Assembly (NCBI GenBank): GCA_030549495.1
Contig: JAUIRK010000179.1
Span: 124,001-188,000 of the forward strand
Reading direction: 5' to 3'
DNA from: Nectonema munidae
Lineage: Eukaryota; Nematomorpha; Nectonematoida; Nectonematidae
DNA: 64,000 bases
The notes under the pieces: model-generated
Told to the model about the DNA's origin: nothing
The model's input: only the letters and a program-made list of their open reading frames with translations
Databases searched by the model: none
Made by a program: the position numbers and the translations under genes
Shown: piece after piece, positions 12,401 to 23,116 of the stretch
Layout of the letters: every line of letters begins with the position of its first letter
Numbering within the stretch: the first letter of the stretch is position 1

Positions 12401-15400
12401 TCCAAATGCTCATCTGTCAACTGTGTTCTCAGAAAATTCTTTATTTGCGTTACGAGAATGTGGATTCACAACAGTATGTTGTAGAAAAGAAGGAAAACAG
12501 TCGGCGGGCATGTTCATAAAGACGAAGATATTCTACCGCCTTTTTCCAAATTTCAATAGGATCTTTCCTGTTGTCAAACAGAGATTGATCCGTTTTCTTT
12601 AAAAGATTCATTTTACATATCTGTAAAAATTTGGATCTGATAATTCACAATGTTTGTCACTTTCTTTGAAAAAGTCAATTATTTGCCTTCGTAAAGACAA
12701 AATTTTGACCAATACTTTCCCTTGTGACAACCAGCGTACTTTTGAGTGATAAGGCAAATCTACACTAATTACTTTGTCATCCATCATCAGCATGTTTCGA
12801 AATTGACGATGCTTCGTGGCATTTGCTCAAATATAGTTAACAACACTTATAACCTTTTGCAAAGTATCATTTAAAATGACAGATTTTGCACAGAGATTTT
12901 GTTGATGTAAAATACAATGAAAAGAAATCAGTTCATTTGGATCTTTGGTTTCTCTTTTAAGATGCCCAATAAATCCTTCATTCTTAATACAATACTTGTG
13001 CTGAATCTGTCGATTCATCCAGGGCTACTGAGTAATACACATTTTCCTTCTGGACTACATTTTTGAGTTGTTCTGTTAGATTACAAATTTTTACAGTAAA
13101 AATTCATACTGTCGATCTATATTAATCCTTCTTTTAAGAGGCACCTCTTTATATTTGTTAACTTTATTTGGATCTACACACCTTACTACTTTTAAAATAC
13201 ATTCCTTCATGAGTTCTGCATCGGTGAATGGTTTACCCTTTTTTCCAAGCAAATATGCAACTTTATGGCTGGCTTCTGTCGCAACATTCCCTTGATGTAA
13301 CACAGAACGGAACTATTGTCTTTGCTTTTGCTTTCTATCTTTAAGTTTCTTCAGTGCTAGACTCACCCTCTAATTTGGCATATTTATTGTCTTTATGAAG
13401 AGCGTAATGTTGCTGTGCATTGAATTTCTTAACCGTTGAGGACATTGGGAGAATACCGGTTAAGTTAAAATTCATTGGGTTCAGAGAAAAATGCTTCCAA
13501 TTTGTGGGAATGACATCACTGAACACAATTAATATTCCTTTCGTCTATGTGTGTGGTGTATATTATAAGTTTCAGGTGTATAATGATTTCAGACTTAAAA
13601 ACTATTCAAGGTTTTTATAAAAAATAATATTTATATCAAAGGCCGCACTTGATGGCCCGGAAGGCCACAGGTTTCCCACCCCTGGCCTATGTGGTGTTTC
13701 AATCGATGATTTTGATCCAACAGAAAGTATTAAACTCTGGCATTCATCACGTAGACATTACATCTAATTTTTAACTAAAGTGCAGTTTTTTTATTGTTGA
13801 TATAATATGTTTATGTTGTAGTTTTAAATGTACTGTTTTCAATTTTATTAATATTTTGTATTATAAAAATAAATTTTATTACAATAATAAAGAACATTAA
13901 AAAAAGCTTTTTCATTTTCAAAAATAGTAAATGTATATATTAATTGTTTTTTAGAATATGTTAGGCTTGATAGCTTTTAGATTTTGACGTATGGGCAAAA
14001 TTTGTTTTTCCTATTTGAAACGACTAAAAATACGCGCGAGTAAAATTTTCTACGCGGGACCATAATTTTCAAAAAAAATTCCACTCTAGAGTATTTTTTG
14101 AGTATCAAGGTGCTCTAACAATAGGAATCAGTACTGCATCCTGTGAGAGAAGTTTTTCGACCCTTAAAAGAGTTTTCGAACTATTTCAACGAAAAGTCAA
14201 GACGGCTGAATTTTTGACATGCAAATTGCTTTATTACTCTAAAAATGATATATTGTTAATAAAATGATTTTCTTCCTTCACTTTTTTTTATAATAGTTAA
14301 TTATACTCCTCAATCCTCATCACCTTACTTTTATGACCTTCTTTAGCTGTTTCCGATGTTGATCGAATTTGCTTCTAGAAAAGGAAATTTTATAGTGTGT
14401 ATTTTCATTATGTATAGTTTCAGCCCCCCCCCCCCCTCCTATTTTGGTTAGCGCGTGCTCTGACTTGTATGTTGTTAAAATTTTTGTTTCTATAATTAGG
14501 GCGTGATATTTAATTTCGTATACTGCATTTTTAAAATTAAGCAAATTGTTTTATTTTTTGTTATTAATTTTATCCAAAAAAAGATATCAGTGATTTTGAA
14601 GGTTTAGACTTTAGATTATAAAATTGTTGGTAGACCACTACTAAAAATATAAAAGCTTATATGATTTTCTTAGACTTCTACTTTCACCATGGCGTTAGGC
14701 TCTTGTTTTAGGCTATTTTCGTCATTAGATAAGATTGAAAAGACGTGCGTTGCAAAAGAAAACTTCTTGTCACAATAAATAAAAGATGGTGAAAAAAATA
14801 AGGCCGATAATATCACAAGAATTTGTTAACCAAATTCCCAATTAGAGATGATGATATTGCAATAAATATCTAAACACGGATAGAAAGTGTAGTATATGTT
14901 TATACAAAATTATCAACAGACGAATCGTCACATATTATATAAGTAGTAGCCCTAGATCCTAATCCACATATAAAAAATTGGGGATGCCAATCCAACTTAA
15001 TATACCGAATTCTGATTACATCAATTTTGTTTAAAATATATGAATTTAATATATTTAATTTTTAAATAGACAACAAAATACTTCATACTCTGTAAGTCAT
15101 GAACACTATAGTTTGTATAATGAAAGCATCCTGACTAACGCTAATGAAACAAATGATAATGATAGCTTGAAATATGATGCGTTTACATCCGACGAAGAAG
15201 ACAGTACCAACATAAACGAATATCACGAGGATGCAGAGGAAGATGAAGCAGTGTGTTTGCCGTATAAAAAATTCAATTCTTCCACTCTAAGTGTTATGTC
15301 GTCAAGTAGTGCATCTATTTCCAACTCATCTATCTATTGTGCAAGAACGGTTGCTAACAATTGTTTTGATGACCTGCATCGCCACTTGAAACATGAAAGA

Positions 15401-15847
15401 CCAACCTTTCTCTCTCTTTCATCTTTACGCTCTAGTCTACTCGCTTCTCAAAACAGAAAGAAGGAATCCACGTCTTCTAAATTAAAAACTCCGTGTTCCA
15501 AATTTTACTACGGTGGCGATCAATACTTTTCTCTATCTAAATTATCGAATTGTCTACTTCCTACGAATTTAATTGATGAAAAACTTGCTGCCTTCAATAC
15601 ACAATCAAGTAGTTTGGAAGTGATGTCCTCTGACTTCATTTATGACGATTACTTGCAAGAAAAAAAGAAGCTCGCTACGGCTTCCTCATTTTCTACATCA
15701 ACTATGAAGCTTTTTGATGCTCTTAACATTCACGAAGATGACGAAAAGTTTGTAAGAGAGGATATTGAAACTCCTAAAGGTGGTGGAGGCATCATAACAT
15801 CTGATAAAAAGTATAATGTGCTTAACGCTAGCAAAATTTGCGTATAA
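3499..15847 (+). CDS. Coiled-coil protein, 3' part of gene (three exons)
   Basis: Three exons join in phase: 3499-3656, 3706-3861 and 15070-15847 (stop 15845-15847). Exon 1 follows an AG at 3497-3498. It encodes a Leu/Glu/Lys-rich coiled-coil stretch starting KHLEEKLKENSIVLEDLK and ends in phase 2 before GTATTT. Exon 2 (52 codons) encodes SLTPQGVKCLWNKLDLSHIL and ends at the canonical donor AG|GTTAGT, again phase 2. Exon 3 begins in the matching phase and restores an Arg codon across the junction. It encodes about 258 residues with an acidic stretch (TSDEEDS, EDAEEDEAV), a Ser-rich run and the C-terminus NASKICV. Earlier exons are missing, so the start is unknown. The last intron is 11.2 kb and hosts LINE and hAT insertions. 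I do not recognise the family. The two short exons are probable; the long-range join rests on phase agreement and orientation and is less sure. Confidence 0.6.
3862..4599. other. Start of the 11.2-kb intron
   Basis: AT-rich intron sequence with no gene. It holds one SINE-like copy on the minus strand at about 4275-4395, listed separately. Confidence 0.5.
4275..4395 (-). repeat. SINE-like copy (family also at 42763 and 49890)
   Basis: Read on the minus strand it contains GGGTCTCGATCC (resembling a pol III B-box region) and, further on, CCCTTGGGTGCGATACCGA followed by an A-rich run. The same two blocks occur in the same order at 42785-42880 on the plus strand, and the second block occurs near 49908-49938. 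Shared blocks plus an A-rich tail suggest a dispersed SINE. No clear A box is seen. Confidence 0.45.
6742..8988 (-). pseudogene. LINE ORF2 endonuclease-reverse transcriptase, broken
   Basis: 8988-7990 encodes an apurinic-like endonuclease. It keeps LNIQSL at the start, a weakened catalytic QELW block (the usual E is kept in LQELWLG), LEDLNLD where GDFN is usual, and SDHLPI at the end. After a single in-frame stop the frame continues as reverse transcriptase to 6742, with the fingers and palm motifs FKKGDKNNPDNYRPISIVP, FIDFSKAFD and GVPQGSILDPLMFLIYLND. It then shifts frame exactly where F/YADD should lie; sequence resumes at HDKTLEYSTQQTDKLFEW. The catalytic aspartates are absent, so this copy cannot be active. 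Confidence 0.85.
9068..9513 (-). pseudogene. LINE ORF1 (gag-like zinc-knuckle protein), N-terminus missing
   Basis: An open minus-strand frame runs from the truncated LINE end to the TAG at 9070-9068. The last 55 residues hold two CCHC-type knuckles (C-x2-C-x4-H-x4-C, then C-x2-C-x3-H-x4-C) and a final CYRC pair. Such proteins bind the element's own RNA. Two stop codons just upstream lie at the truncation point, so the start is lost. It lies about 80 bases before the endonuclease frame, a usual ORF1-ORF2 arrangement in Jockey-like LINEs. Confidence 0.75.
9609..9806. repeat. C-rich MITE-like fragment
   Basis: The sequence GTGGGCTTGAGCCCCCCTCC and the following repeats of AGCCCCC...CTCAATTTT resemble the 5' part of the hAT-type MITEs at 23806 and 25220. 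Only part of the element is present. It may explain the odd boundary with the hAT end at 9608. Confidence 0.45.
9807..14064 (+). mobile_element. hAT transposon relic (ZNF862-like), with inner hAT
   Basis: The left end starts CAGAGATGCAAAAACACGG and the right end near 13990-14064 has a loosely matching inverse (AAATTTTCTACGCGGG). Transposase on the + strand: 10280-10690 shows a zinc-finger-like N-terminus (CKWCSS, HEKSLSHKKCEKLYK); 11178-11600 is the longest open piece (140 residues, with LLLSDVKPFVEKTITFLI); 11900-12010 holds TGCERGFSRMNLIKT, the C-terminal dimerisation block, which resumes after the inner insertion at 13693-13767 (SIKLWHSSRRHYI, stop). Many stops and shifts make it a pseudogene. 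The pattern resembles the hAT-derived ZNF862/C17orf113 proteins. It lies in the 11.2-kb intron of the coiled-coil gene. Confidence 0.75.
12024..13684 (-). mobile_element. hAT transposon (GTF2IRD2-like) nested in an older hAT
   Basis: The ends are inverted repeats: CAGAGGTGGGGAACC on the left, and the right end reads back as CAGGGGTGGGAAACC. The 8-bp duplication GCCTATGT flanks it exactly (12016-12023 and 13685-13692). The minus-strand transposase is in four pieces: 13526-13341 (start, NWKHFSLNPMNF), 13303-13091 (GKPFTDAELMKECI, VPLKRRIN), 13018-12827 (FHCILHQQNLCAKS) and 12793-12608 (YHSKVRWLSQGKVL). These blocks match the transposase from which vertebrate GTF2IRD2 was derived. The element is short for an autonomous copy, and the domain between RRIN and the histidine block looks deleted. 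Confidence 0.85.
14065..14290 (+). mobile_element. hAT transposase C-terminal fragment
   Basis: At 14106-14265 a frame reads GALTIGISTASCERSFSTLK and continues to a stop after DILLIK. This is the hAT dimerisation region of a different family from the neighbour at 9807-14064. Only the 3' end is present. It is an isolated relic. Confidence 0.65.
14415..14466. repeat. Remnant of C-rich hAT-type MITE
   Basis: A run of 14 C followed by CTCCTATTTTGGTTAGCGCG and TGCTCTGAC. This matches the 3' end of the MITEs at 23806-24097 and 25220-25468 (TTTAGCGCGGGCACTGAC). Only the end is kept. Confidence 0.5.
14467..15069. other. End of the 11.2-kb intron
   Basis: AT-rich intron sequence leading to a good acceptor (TTTTTAAATAG at 15059-15069). 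I see no other exon. Confidence 0.5.
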
Positions 15848-16104
15848 AATTTTCCCATTGAAATCAATACTGCAAAATCTGTTATTTAACCTCACTTTCT
15901 ATTTTCTCTTCCGCGTATAAATTACATTCTAAAACTATTTTTGCTTTTCAATTCATGTAACACATCTATGATATTTAAAAGGTGATACTTTATTTTTATG
16001 CAATTTTTATATTCGTTTGTGCTGTATTTTCTTTGTTAAATCACTATAATTTATCAGACTAATTTTTCTAATTAAACTTAAAAGTTTGCTATAATTTTAT
16101 TTAA

Positions 16105-16110
16105 ATAAAT
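16105..16110 (+). promoter_or_regulatory. Candidate poly(A) signal for the coiled-coil gene
   Basis: AATAAA, 258 bases after the stop codon at 15847. The interval is AT-rich, so chance is possible. Confidence 0.35.
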
Positions 16111-16176
16111 TATTTTTTTGTAAATCAAATTTTAAGGAATCAATTTTAGTTTTTGTAAAATTTGACGTTGTTATAT

Positions 16177-16182
16177 TTTATT
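16177..16182 (-). promoter_or_regulatory. Candidate poly(A) signal for the minus-strand gene
   Basis: TTTATT on + is AATAAA on -, about 94 bases after the stop at 16276. It lies within the 3' flank shared by the two convergent genes. Confidence 0.4.
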
Positions 16183-16275
16183 CATAAAACCAAATGTAAA
16201 TATATCATAAACAAAAAGATTCATTTAAATCGAAAGCAAGATGAATAGTAAGTCTTCAAAATGAGAACAGTAAAA

Positions 16276-18665
16276 TTAAATTTTAGGAGAGTAATCATCA
16301 ATATTCAATCTTTGAGCTGCAAATAAGGAAGGCCTTTCCGCCGATCCAATTAGATCAGTACTTGGTGTATTAAAGTTGTCTTGATTAGCTAGAATGTGGC
16401 GATGATTGACAGGTGTTCGTGGCGTGCTTTCTAAGCTAACAGTGCTACTTTCATCGCATAATGTTATTTTCTGAAGGATATGTTCTGCCGAACTATTGTT
16501 TAGGCTATGAACACTTCCACAAGCTAGTTTATTGTCTTTTCTAATGTCTACATCTAAGCCATTAGTAAATTCACCAGATTCGCGCGCAACACATTTAAAA
16601 TGTTCATAATCGACTCCATACATAAATGATGCTAAAATATAAACAATTAAAAGAAGTCTAAATATAAAAATGTATGAAATAAAAAACTAAATTCAAGGCA
16701 AATTTTCTAACTCAAACTATTTCATTTATAAAATTTCAAATTAAATTAGGATATATCATTTTGTGTAAAATAAAAGTTTATGGATATATAATAACATTGG
16801 GTATTCAAAGAAAAGTGTACTGTTAAATTAAATCTCTATTGCATTTATTAGAATTCTCATAGAAGAAAAAGAAAAGGAGTCATCCTTAGAATTTCTAAAA
16901 GAACATAAGATTTGCAAAAAAGATGCCTTTTTAATTTTAAAAAATAAAAGATATTAATGACATATACCTATAGAAATTTATGATAATTATCAACAATGAT
17001 ACGAAATTTGAAAGCTTATTCAAAACATGGAGGAAATTACAGTTGCTATTTTTATTCAAAGATTTTAAAAAAATTAAAAGAAAATACTCCAAGGACTAGT
17101 TTTGCTTCTAGAAAAACATATTTTTCAAATATGAAAAATTAATAAGAATGAAAGACAGAATTTGGAAAATTTCTGGTTATCAAGGTAAGTAAAAAAGTGA
17201 TTTGCCAAGTCAAAATTAGTTATAAGAGATGCATGACTTAATAATAATCAGTGAACACAATATTTGACGTTTTGTCGCCCTAAGAAAATACATCGTCATT
17301 ATGATTCTCTACGATATTGTTTGTTGACAAATTTCATACCAAAACGATTCAATCATCTTTTCATAACTGACGATATGGGTTAATTCCTGTATTTTATTTA
17401 GTTCTAGATGTTAGATATGATTTTAGGAAAAGTTTTCAATGACCGTGGTGATATTTATACGCAACTTCTAAACCTCTTTTTCTTCATAACGATGCAATAA
17501 AAAGATTCTAAATGCACATGAAACTTCCTTTTATGAAAATTTGATTAATAAAATACTATCATCTAATAAAAAGTATTTTATAATTCCTTTTCCTAAGTTT
17601 TCAGTAATGCACAGATAGCAGTTGGATGCACACACAAGCAAATCGGGTATCACTCCCAGTAAGAATACATGCATAAATACTGTGTGTGAAAATTAGACGT
17701 CAATAGTAGTCTAATTTAAAATAATAGGTAGGAATTTAAATTCCTGTGAGCTATTTTAAAAAACAATTACAAAAATAACGATCTATCTACGTTGAATCTC
17801 TTTATTAAACTAGATTTTAATATACCTAAACGTGAACACTTGATGTATCGCGTTTCTTATAATTATAATAAGTATTATCGATTGTAGGCACAAACTTAAA
17901 AAATCTGCAATGAAATATTAGTAAGTCAGCTCTTAAAGTTTTTTGTCATTAATGCTAGATTGGTTTGATCTACAGATATAATTTGCGCAGCATGCATAGT
18001 AAAATATATCAGGATAATTATGATGACTAGTGCGTTGCAGATTTTGATTCTACCCGCATATGATAATATACATAAGAATCCATGCATGCAGTGGCGTATT
18101 CAGAAAAATAATGAGGTTGGACCTTTAAAAGCTAATTCGTATTACATTAAATTTCTAATATATATCTATTTACAAAATAACCTGGAAAGCAAATAAATAT
18201 AAAGGATTTAGAAAGAGAGCTATGGCCCAATGACCATCGCTGTAATGAACTCTACATTATATTAAATCTATAGACAAGTTGACTCAATCATTCATTAAAG
18301 AAACGAAAATCTTACACTTTTTATTCTCCCTATACAAAACATCGTAACAGCCAATATTTTCAGTATTATAGCCCACATTGTTAACAGTCTTCAAACCAGA
18401 CATTTTATTGGAATGATTTGTGCTATTTTTAGCTAAGAACTTTACTGTTTGAATTTCTTGTGAAGACAGGCCGTTAACTAAGGAATCAGAGAGGTATATT
18501 TCATCAGTTGCTTGTCGTTCTTCAACATCTGCATTTCTTACCAAATTAGATAAATTCCTATTGATTGAAGTCAATTTAAAAATTCAATATTCATTCAAAA
18601 ACTTACAAAATTGCATCGTATGTTTCCTTGTTTGAAGAAGACTTTTTCGAATCTATCGAATTCAT
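16276..18665 (-). CDS. Unknown 218-residue protein, three exons
   Basis: The exons are 18665-18607 (ATG at 18665, 19 codons plus 2 bases), 18557-18316 (242 bases) and 16631-16276 (stop TAA). Each junction is in phase: donor TT|GTAAGT with acceptor CAATAG|G rebuilds Leu20, and donor AAAGT|GTAAGA with acceptor TTTTAG|CA rebuilds Ser101. A TAG lies four codons upstream in the start frame, supporting this ATG. The protein is hydrophilic with no membrane segment. Its N-terminus is MNSIDSKKSSSNKE. Its C-terminal third has proline-directed sites (STPRTPVN, FNTPSTD, DYSPKI end), so kinase regulation is a guess. No family is recognised. The 1.7-kb intron 2 is AT-rich. The gene is convergent with the coiled-coil gene, whose stop is about 430 bases away. 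Confidence 0.7.
18086..18125. repeat. DNA transposon end fragment
   Basis: GCAGTGGCGTATTCAG resembles the CAGTGGCGTAxCxAG ends of a widespread MITE group. The mirror sequence CTTGGTACGCCACTGC occurs at about 29966-29981. No full element is seen. It lies in intron 2 of the minus-strand gene. Confidence 0.4.
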
Positions 18666-19111
18666 AACAATGACCTAATAAGACATAAAAAATTATATCA
18701 AAATAATGATTTTGGGACGTTTCATCCAGAGCACATTTCAGCCATATAATCGTTTCGCTTCATGAGAGAAAAAGTGTTACTCTCGTGCCATTGACCTCAA
18801 AATGAACTAACTAACAAATTATATGTCTAGGTTGAAATTTCACATCAAAATTATATCACTTTTTATGTAATTCACATAATTTTATATGAGAATAGCAATT
18901 TTTAGCCATGAATGTAGTTAACATTATAAAAGATACTAAGAGAGAAAAATATACACATTTTTATTTAAAAAAAAAGAAGTTCCGTGCTCATTAAGAAGAT
19001 TAAATTTACTCAAAGGCATTAATTAACTAATGTTCATTGTAGGCTGAGTAGAGTTAGAAAAAACTAAAACAAAAAGAAGCACTAAAAAATTGGGTCTTTT
19101 ATAATTCTTCG
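18666..19111. other. AT-rich flank
   Basis: Upstream flank of the minus-strand gene. CTTATTAG just before its ATG could be an acceptor for a 5' untranslated exon. No promoter motif is identifiable. Confidence 0.35.
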
Positions 19112-19250
19112 TTAACCCATTTAAGACCAAGCAAAGCAGACGATTTTTAAAAAAAACGCAGATGATTTATATTCAAAGTCATTGAAAAAAGCAGACGAAT
19201 ATGAAATTACTTATGTTCCAAAATAGGAACATTGGTCGTAAATGGGTTAA
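19112..19250. mobile_element. piggyBac-like MITE (139 bp)
   Basis: TTAACCCATTTAAGACCAA at the left and TTGGTCGTAAATGGGTTAA at the right are near-perfect inverted repeats. The TTAA on each side fits piggyBac-type target duplication. Internal GCAGACGA motifs are shared with the copies at 22860, 24623 and 34789. It codes for nothing. Confidence 0.7.
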
Positions 19251-20824
19251 TAAGTATATATAAGGCATTTTAAATATAGAAAGATAATAATTTATATATT
19301 ATAGTTACTACTGATAATAATTTACACTAAAATAAGAAAAATCTAGTTCACAAACAGTTTCCATAACAACCGAGGTTCCACTGTATTTATTTATTAAATC
19401 AGCCAAGTGATCTCCAAAAAAGGCTATTTATAAAAATGTAATAAACTTCAATCCATTATCAAAGACAAATTTTAATGTTGCTAACTAATGATTTTATGGT
19501 AAGCCGGGTCTAATAATTCTAATAGATTTTTAGAAGGAACTATATTTGATATAATTTTTAGAAACAACGATCTAAATTATAAAAGTACTAAGATCTGAAA
19601 AACTTAGACTTAAAACACAATAGGTAAAAAAAGTGAACATTTAAATAAAATCAAGCATTCGTGTATCTACCAATATTTGTAAAAAAAAAAGTAAAGAGAA
19701 TACCTTATCACTTTCTATCTTGGAAACAACTAAACATATATTTAAATATAAAATACAGACATAACTGGAGAAAAAATTTTTACTTAGTAAAAGAGCCTCT
19801 AAGTTTTGAAACAAAAACGCTGAGTCAAAATAAGTCTTAGTAAATGGTTTTGTGAAAAGAGATGTTAGTGAACTCAAATATCTGACTTCATACTCCAAAA
19901 TATTTTTGAAAATGCATAAAGAAACCATGTATTTTGATATATGACAACATGTGCGACCCTAAAATAAATGACATTTTTATAAATATTTAATATATAACTA
20001 TAAAGTTTTAGTATGTGAACATAGAAATAATTAATAGCAAAACAAAAAATGATAAGAAACGTAATTGTGCGAAAAAAACTCATAAATATGTTTTTTTTAT
20101 TAAAATAAATATCCTGTACTTATGCGAAATTATTTATAGGATTTCATTTTCGTCCATTCAGTTACAGCAGTCTTAATCGTAAGTTTCTATGGAAGCATTT
20201 CAGTTCAATCTATTTATAAATGAGTAAGAAACTGGAAAACTAAATACTCAGTTTCTCAAAGTTATTATTCTGGAAAAATACAAGAAAATATATAAATTTT
20301 ATTCATAAAAAATCTAATGTCTACAAAACATCACTAAAAAGGCCGTAGAATACAGAATAAGAACGTGTAAAGAAAATTATGTCAGTAATAGGCCAAATGC
20401 TACTCATAATTATAAAGGGATTCAGGGGCGGCCAAAACAGTGACCGAGGGTAAAAATGTGCCCTCCGGTATTTGAGATTTTACCTGCAAAGTAGTTCAAG
20501 CAATTTAGTAGATAAGATTACTCAATTTTATAAACTTTTTTCATGCTTCTTTTGATATACATTTTACTCACATATACAGCTAGTATAAATATAGTTACAA
20601 TGACATGATAGTAGTATTAGAACCAGTAAAAACAAAAACGTTCAACTCTAATTTGTAGATTAAATTTTTGTAGAAAATACTACAGATACGAATAAGAAGC
20701 TCAACGATAAGTTTGACTCTGATGCTTTGATTTGTCAAAACACATGTTTTGTATTTGTTATTCCGTTTAAATACGTGAAAATAGATGTTTTTCAATTTAT
20801 TTTATGAGTGTGTTTATATACTTT
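19251..20824. other. AT-rich stretch with one MITE end
   Basis: At 19361-19385 the sequence ACCGAGGTTCCACTGTA (minus strand TACAGTGGAACCTCGGT) is a Tigger/pogo-type terminal repeat without a visible partner. At 20431-20475 AGGGGCGGCCAAAACAG may be another transposon end. Several open frames here (19641-20083, 20595-20795) look like AT-rich noise. Confidence 0.4.
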
Positions 20825-20895
20825 ACGTAGCGGTGTTATTTGATTGAAAATCTCTTTTTTACGTAGCGGTGTTATTTGATTGAAAATCTCTTTTT
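20825..20895. repeat. 36-bp tandem duplication
   Basis: ACGTAGCGGTGTTATTTGAT and the following 16 bases occur twice head to tail (20825-20860 and 20861-20895), nearly identical. This is a recent local duplication with no coding content. Confidence 0.85.
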
Positions 20896-22859
20896 ATCTT
20901 GTTTTGTAAATGAATATTTCAATTTTTTTCTTTGCGGTATTGACAATTTTTATTTGTAAATATAAGAGCTTGTCTGTCTTAATAGTTGAATATAATTTAG
21001 TCCTATTTTAATTAGAATTTTTAAATCTTAAACATTTAGGGTTAAATTATTGATTTTGATAGAATAAGTAGTTTTCTACATTGAATTAAACCTAAAACGG
21101 GAGCTTTCACACATGATGTCAACGAATTTTTTACTTCCTTTTGTAATTTCCAAAAAAGGAAAGAATGGTCTTTTTATCTTGAAGTATTAAAAATGAAAAA
21201 CCGTTTAAAATAACAGAAAAGACGATTTTGACTCAATTCATGATTTTTTTGTCTGGAAAATATTTATTTCTCTAAAAATATGTCTTCAATGATCAATTTT
21301 TTCGTCAACATACTATTTATGTGAATCAGCATTTCGATTATAAATATGATGAAAAATAAATATAGATCTTTAACATACCTCTACGTTTTGAAAGTTGCTT
21401 AAGAATAGCACTAAGTAAAATTACAAACCTAATTTTAAAATTTTAGTTACTGATTTGCAAAATAAATCTCATGACAATCTTTATTTACTCATTTAAGTTT
21501 TGTGTCCTTTGATAATTTTTTTACAAAAAATATGCTCTTGTTTTAATAAAGTCTGGGTACCCCTGGATATATAAAACATTAAACGGAATACGAATTCTAA
21601 TATTGTTACACAATATATTTTTTACTTACCAAGGTTATTTTTTTACTAAATCCAGGAATCAAGGAGCCAACACTACGTATCTTGTTTGTTAGGAATCTGT
21701 GGCGCTTTCTATAATAAAAATATCTAAATTTATGAACATATAATATTGTATAAAGATTGTAAAATTAGTAATTACTATAAATTAAAAAATTTTAAAGTAG
21801 GTAAAAACAAAATTATTATAAAATTAGCTTAAAATCGTAATTATATGCTAAGTTGCTAATGAAACAAATTTATTATCTCAAAGGTTAATTTTTAGTTAGG
21901 TAAATAGGATTAAGAAAGTAACTGATATAAAATTATCAGAAATCAAATAAATTTGAAATTTTTTATGCTATTTCGATGACAAAACTAATTTTTCAAAGAT
22001 CTTTTGGTCGAAGTATTTCAACAATTGTTTCATAAAATTCTCAAAGGTAGACGAAACGAAAATGTTTACAAAAATTAGCAATTATAATTAAATTAATTAT
22101 CGGATAAAAAAATAGTAATTCTTTGATGTTACAATAACTAGATATATTTATAACATTTAACCCAATTTTTCGAACCTACAGATCCAGGCATTTTTGAACA
22201 GAATTTAAAAATTGTAGTCACTATTATTTAAATTTCAATAAATTGCGATAACTAGCGGAGAATTATTTGAAAATGGTGATTAAGTATATAAGAAAATTTA
22301 AAAGATGGCATAAATTCTAGAAAGGATTAAAACAAGAAAAATTATGTTAAGATATTAAGTTCCAATATAATTTAATATAGCGATGATCACTTAAGCGATA
22401 AAACTATCTCAAATATTTCCTAATATTTAAACTTACTAAAAAGCGCTCAAATTTGTATCGCTCTATAATGTATCGTTTGAAAAAAATTATCGCTCTATAA
22501 TATATCGCGCAGTTGTTTATCGCTCATGCGTATTAGTGTCGACATTAAAAAAAGTAGGCCAAGATACCTTGCGTGTTATAATGGACCTATTGATTGTTAT
22601 ATCACTCAGCCTGGAAATATTGAAATAATTTTCATTGAGGAAAAGTGGATTTATATATTCAAATCAAGTAGATGTTAAATTTTTACCGATGTTAGGACGT
22701 GCTTACTAAACCAGGTAAAAACCAATACGTAAAATTAGAAGATAAGTCCCTAAAGATAAGTAGAAGATTTTGCGTATTAAAAATTATTCTTCATTATAAA
22801 TTAAATTAATGTATTTAATTTGGTGATTTACATTTCCATAACCTAAATATTAAAGTGCC
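20896..22859. other. AT-rich non-coding stretch
   Basis: No exon, RNA gene or named repeat is recognised in this 2-kb span. Confidence 0.4.
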
Positions 22860-23116
22860 TTAACCCATTAACCCGTTATCGGCCAGAATAATCAGACGAT
22901 ATTTAATGTAAAGCAGTAGATTTGTATTAAAAAGCATTGATAAACGCAGACGATTTTATTTTTGTAAAGTCGACATCGATAACCGGTTAAGTCCCAATGT
23001 TCCCATTTGGGAACATAGGTAATTTCATCTTCGTCTGCTTTTTTCAATGACTTTCAATATAAATCGTCTGCGTTTTTTTAAATATCGTCTGATTTCTATG
23101 GTAATTAATGGGTTAA
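22860..23116. mobile_element. piggyBac-like MITE nested in another
   Basis: The outer element starts TTAACCCA at 22860 and ends AATGGGTTAA at 23116. Within its left arm, at a TTAA (22868-22871), a second element is inserted: CCCGTTATCGGCC...ATAACCGG followed by TTAA at 22987-22990. Both have the CAGACGA/TCGTCTG core motifs. Removing the inner copy and one TTAA restores CCCATTAAGTCCC, which matches the uninterrupted copy at 24826-24962. Confidence 0.75.
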
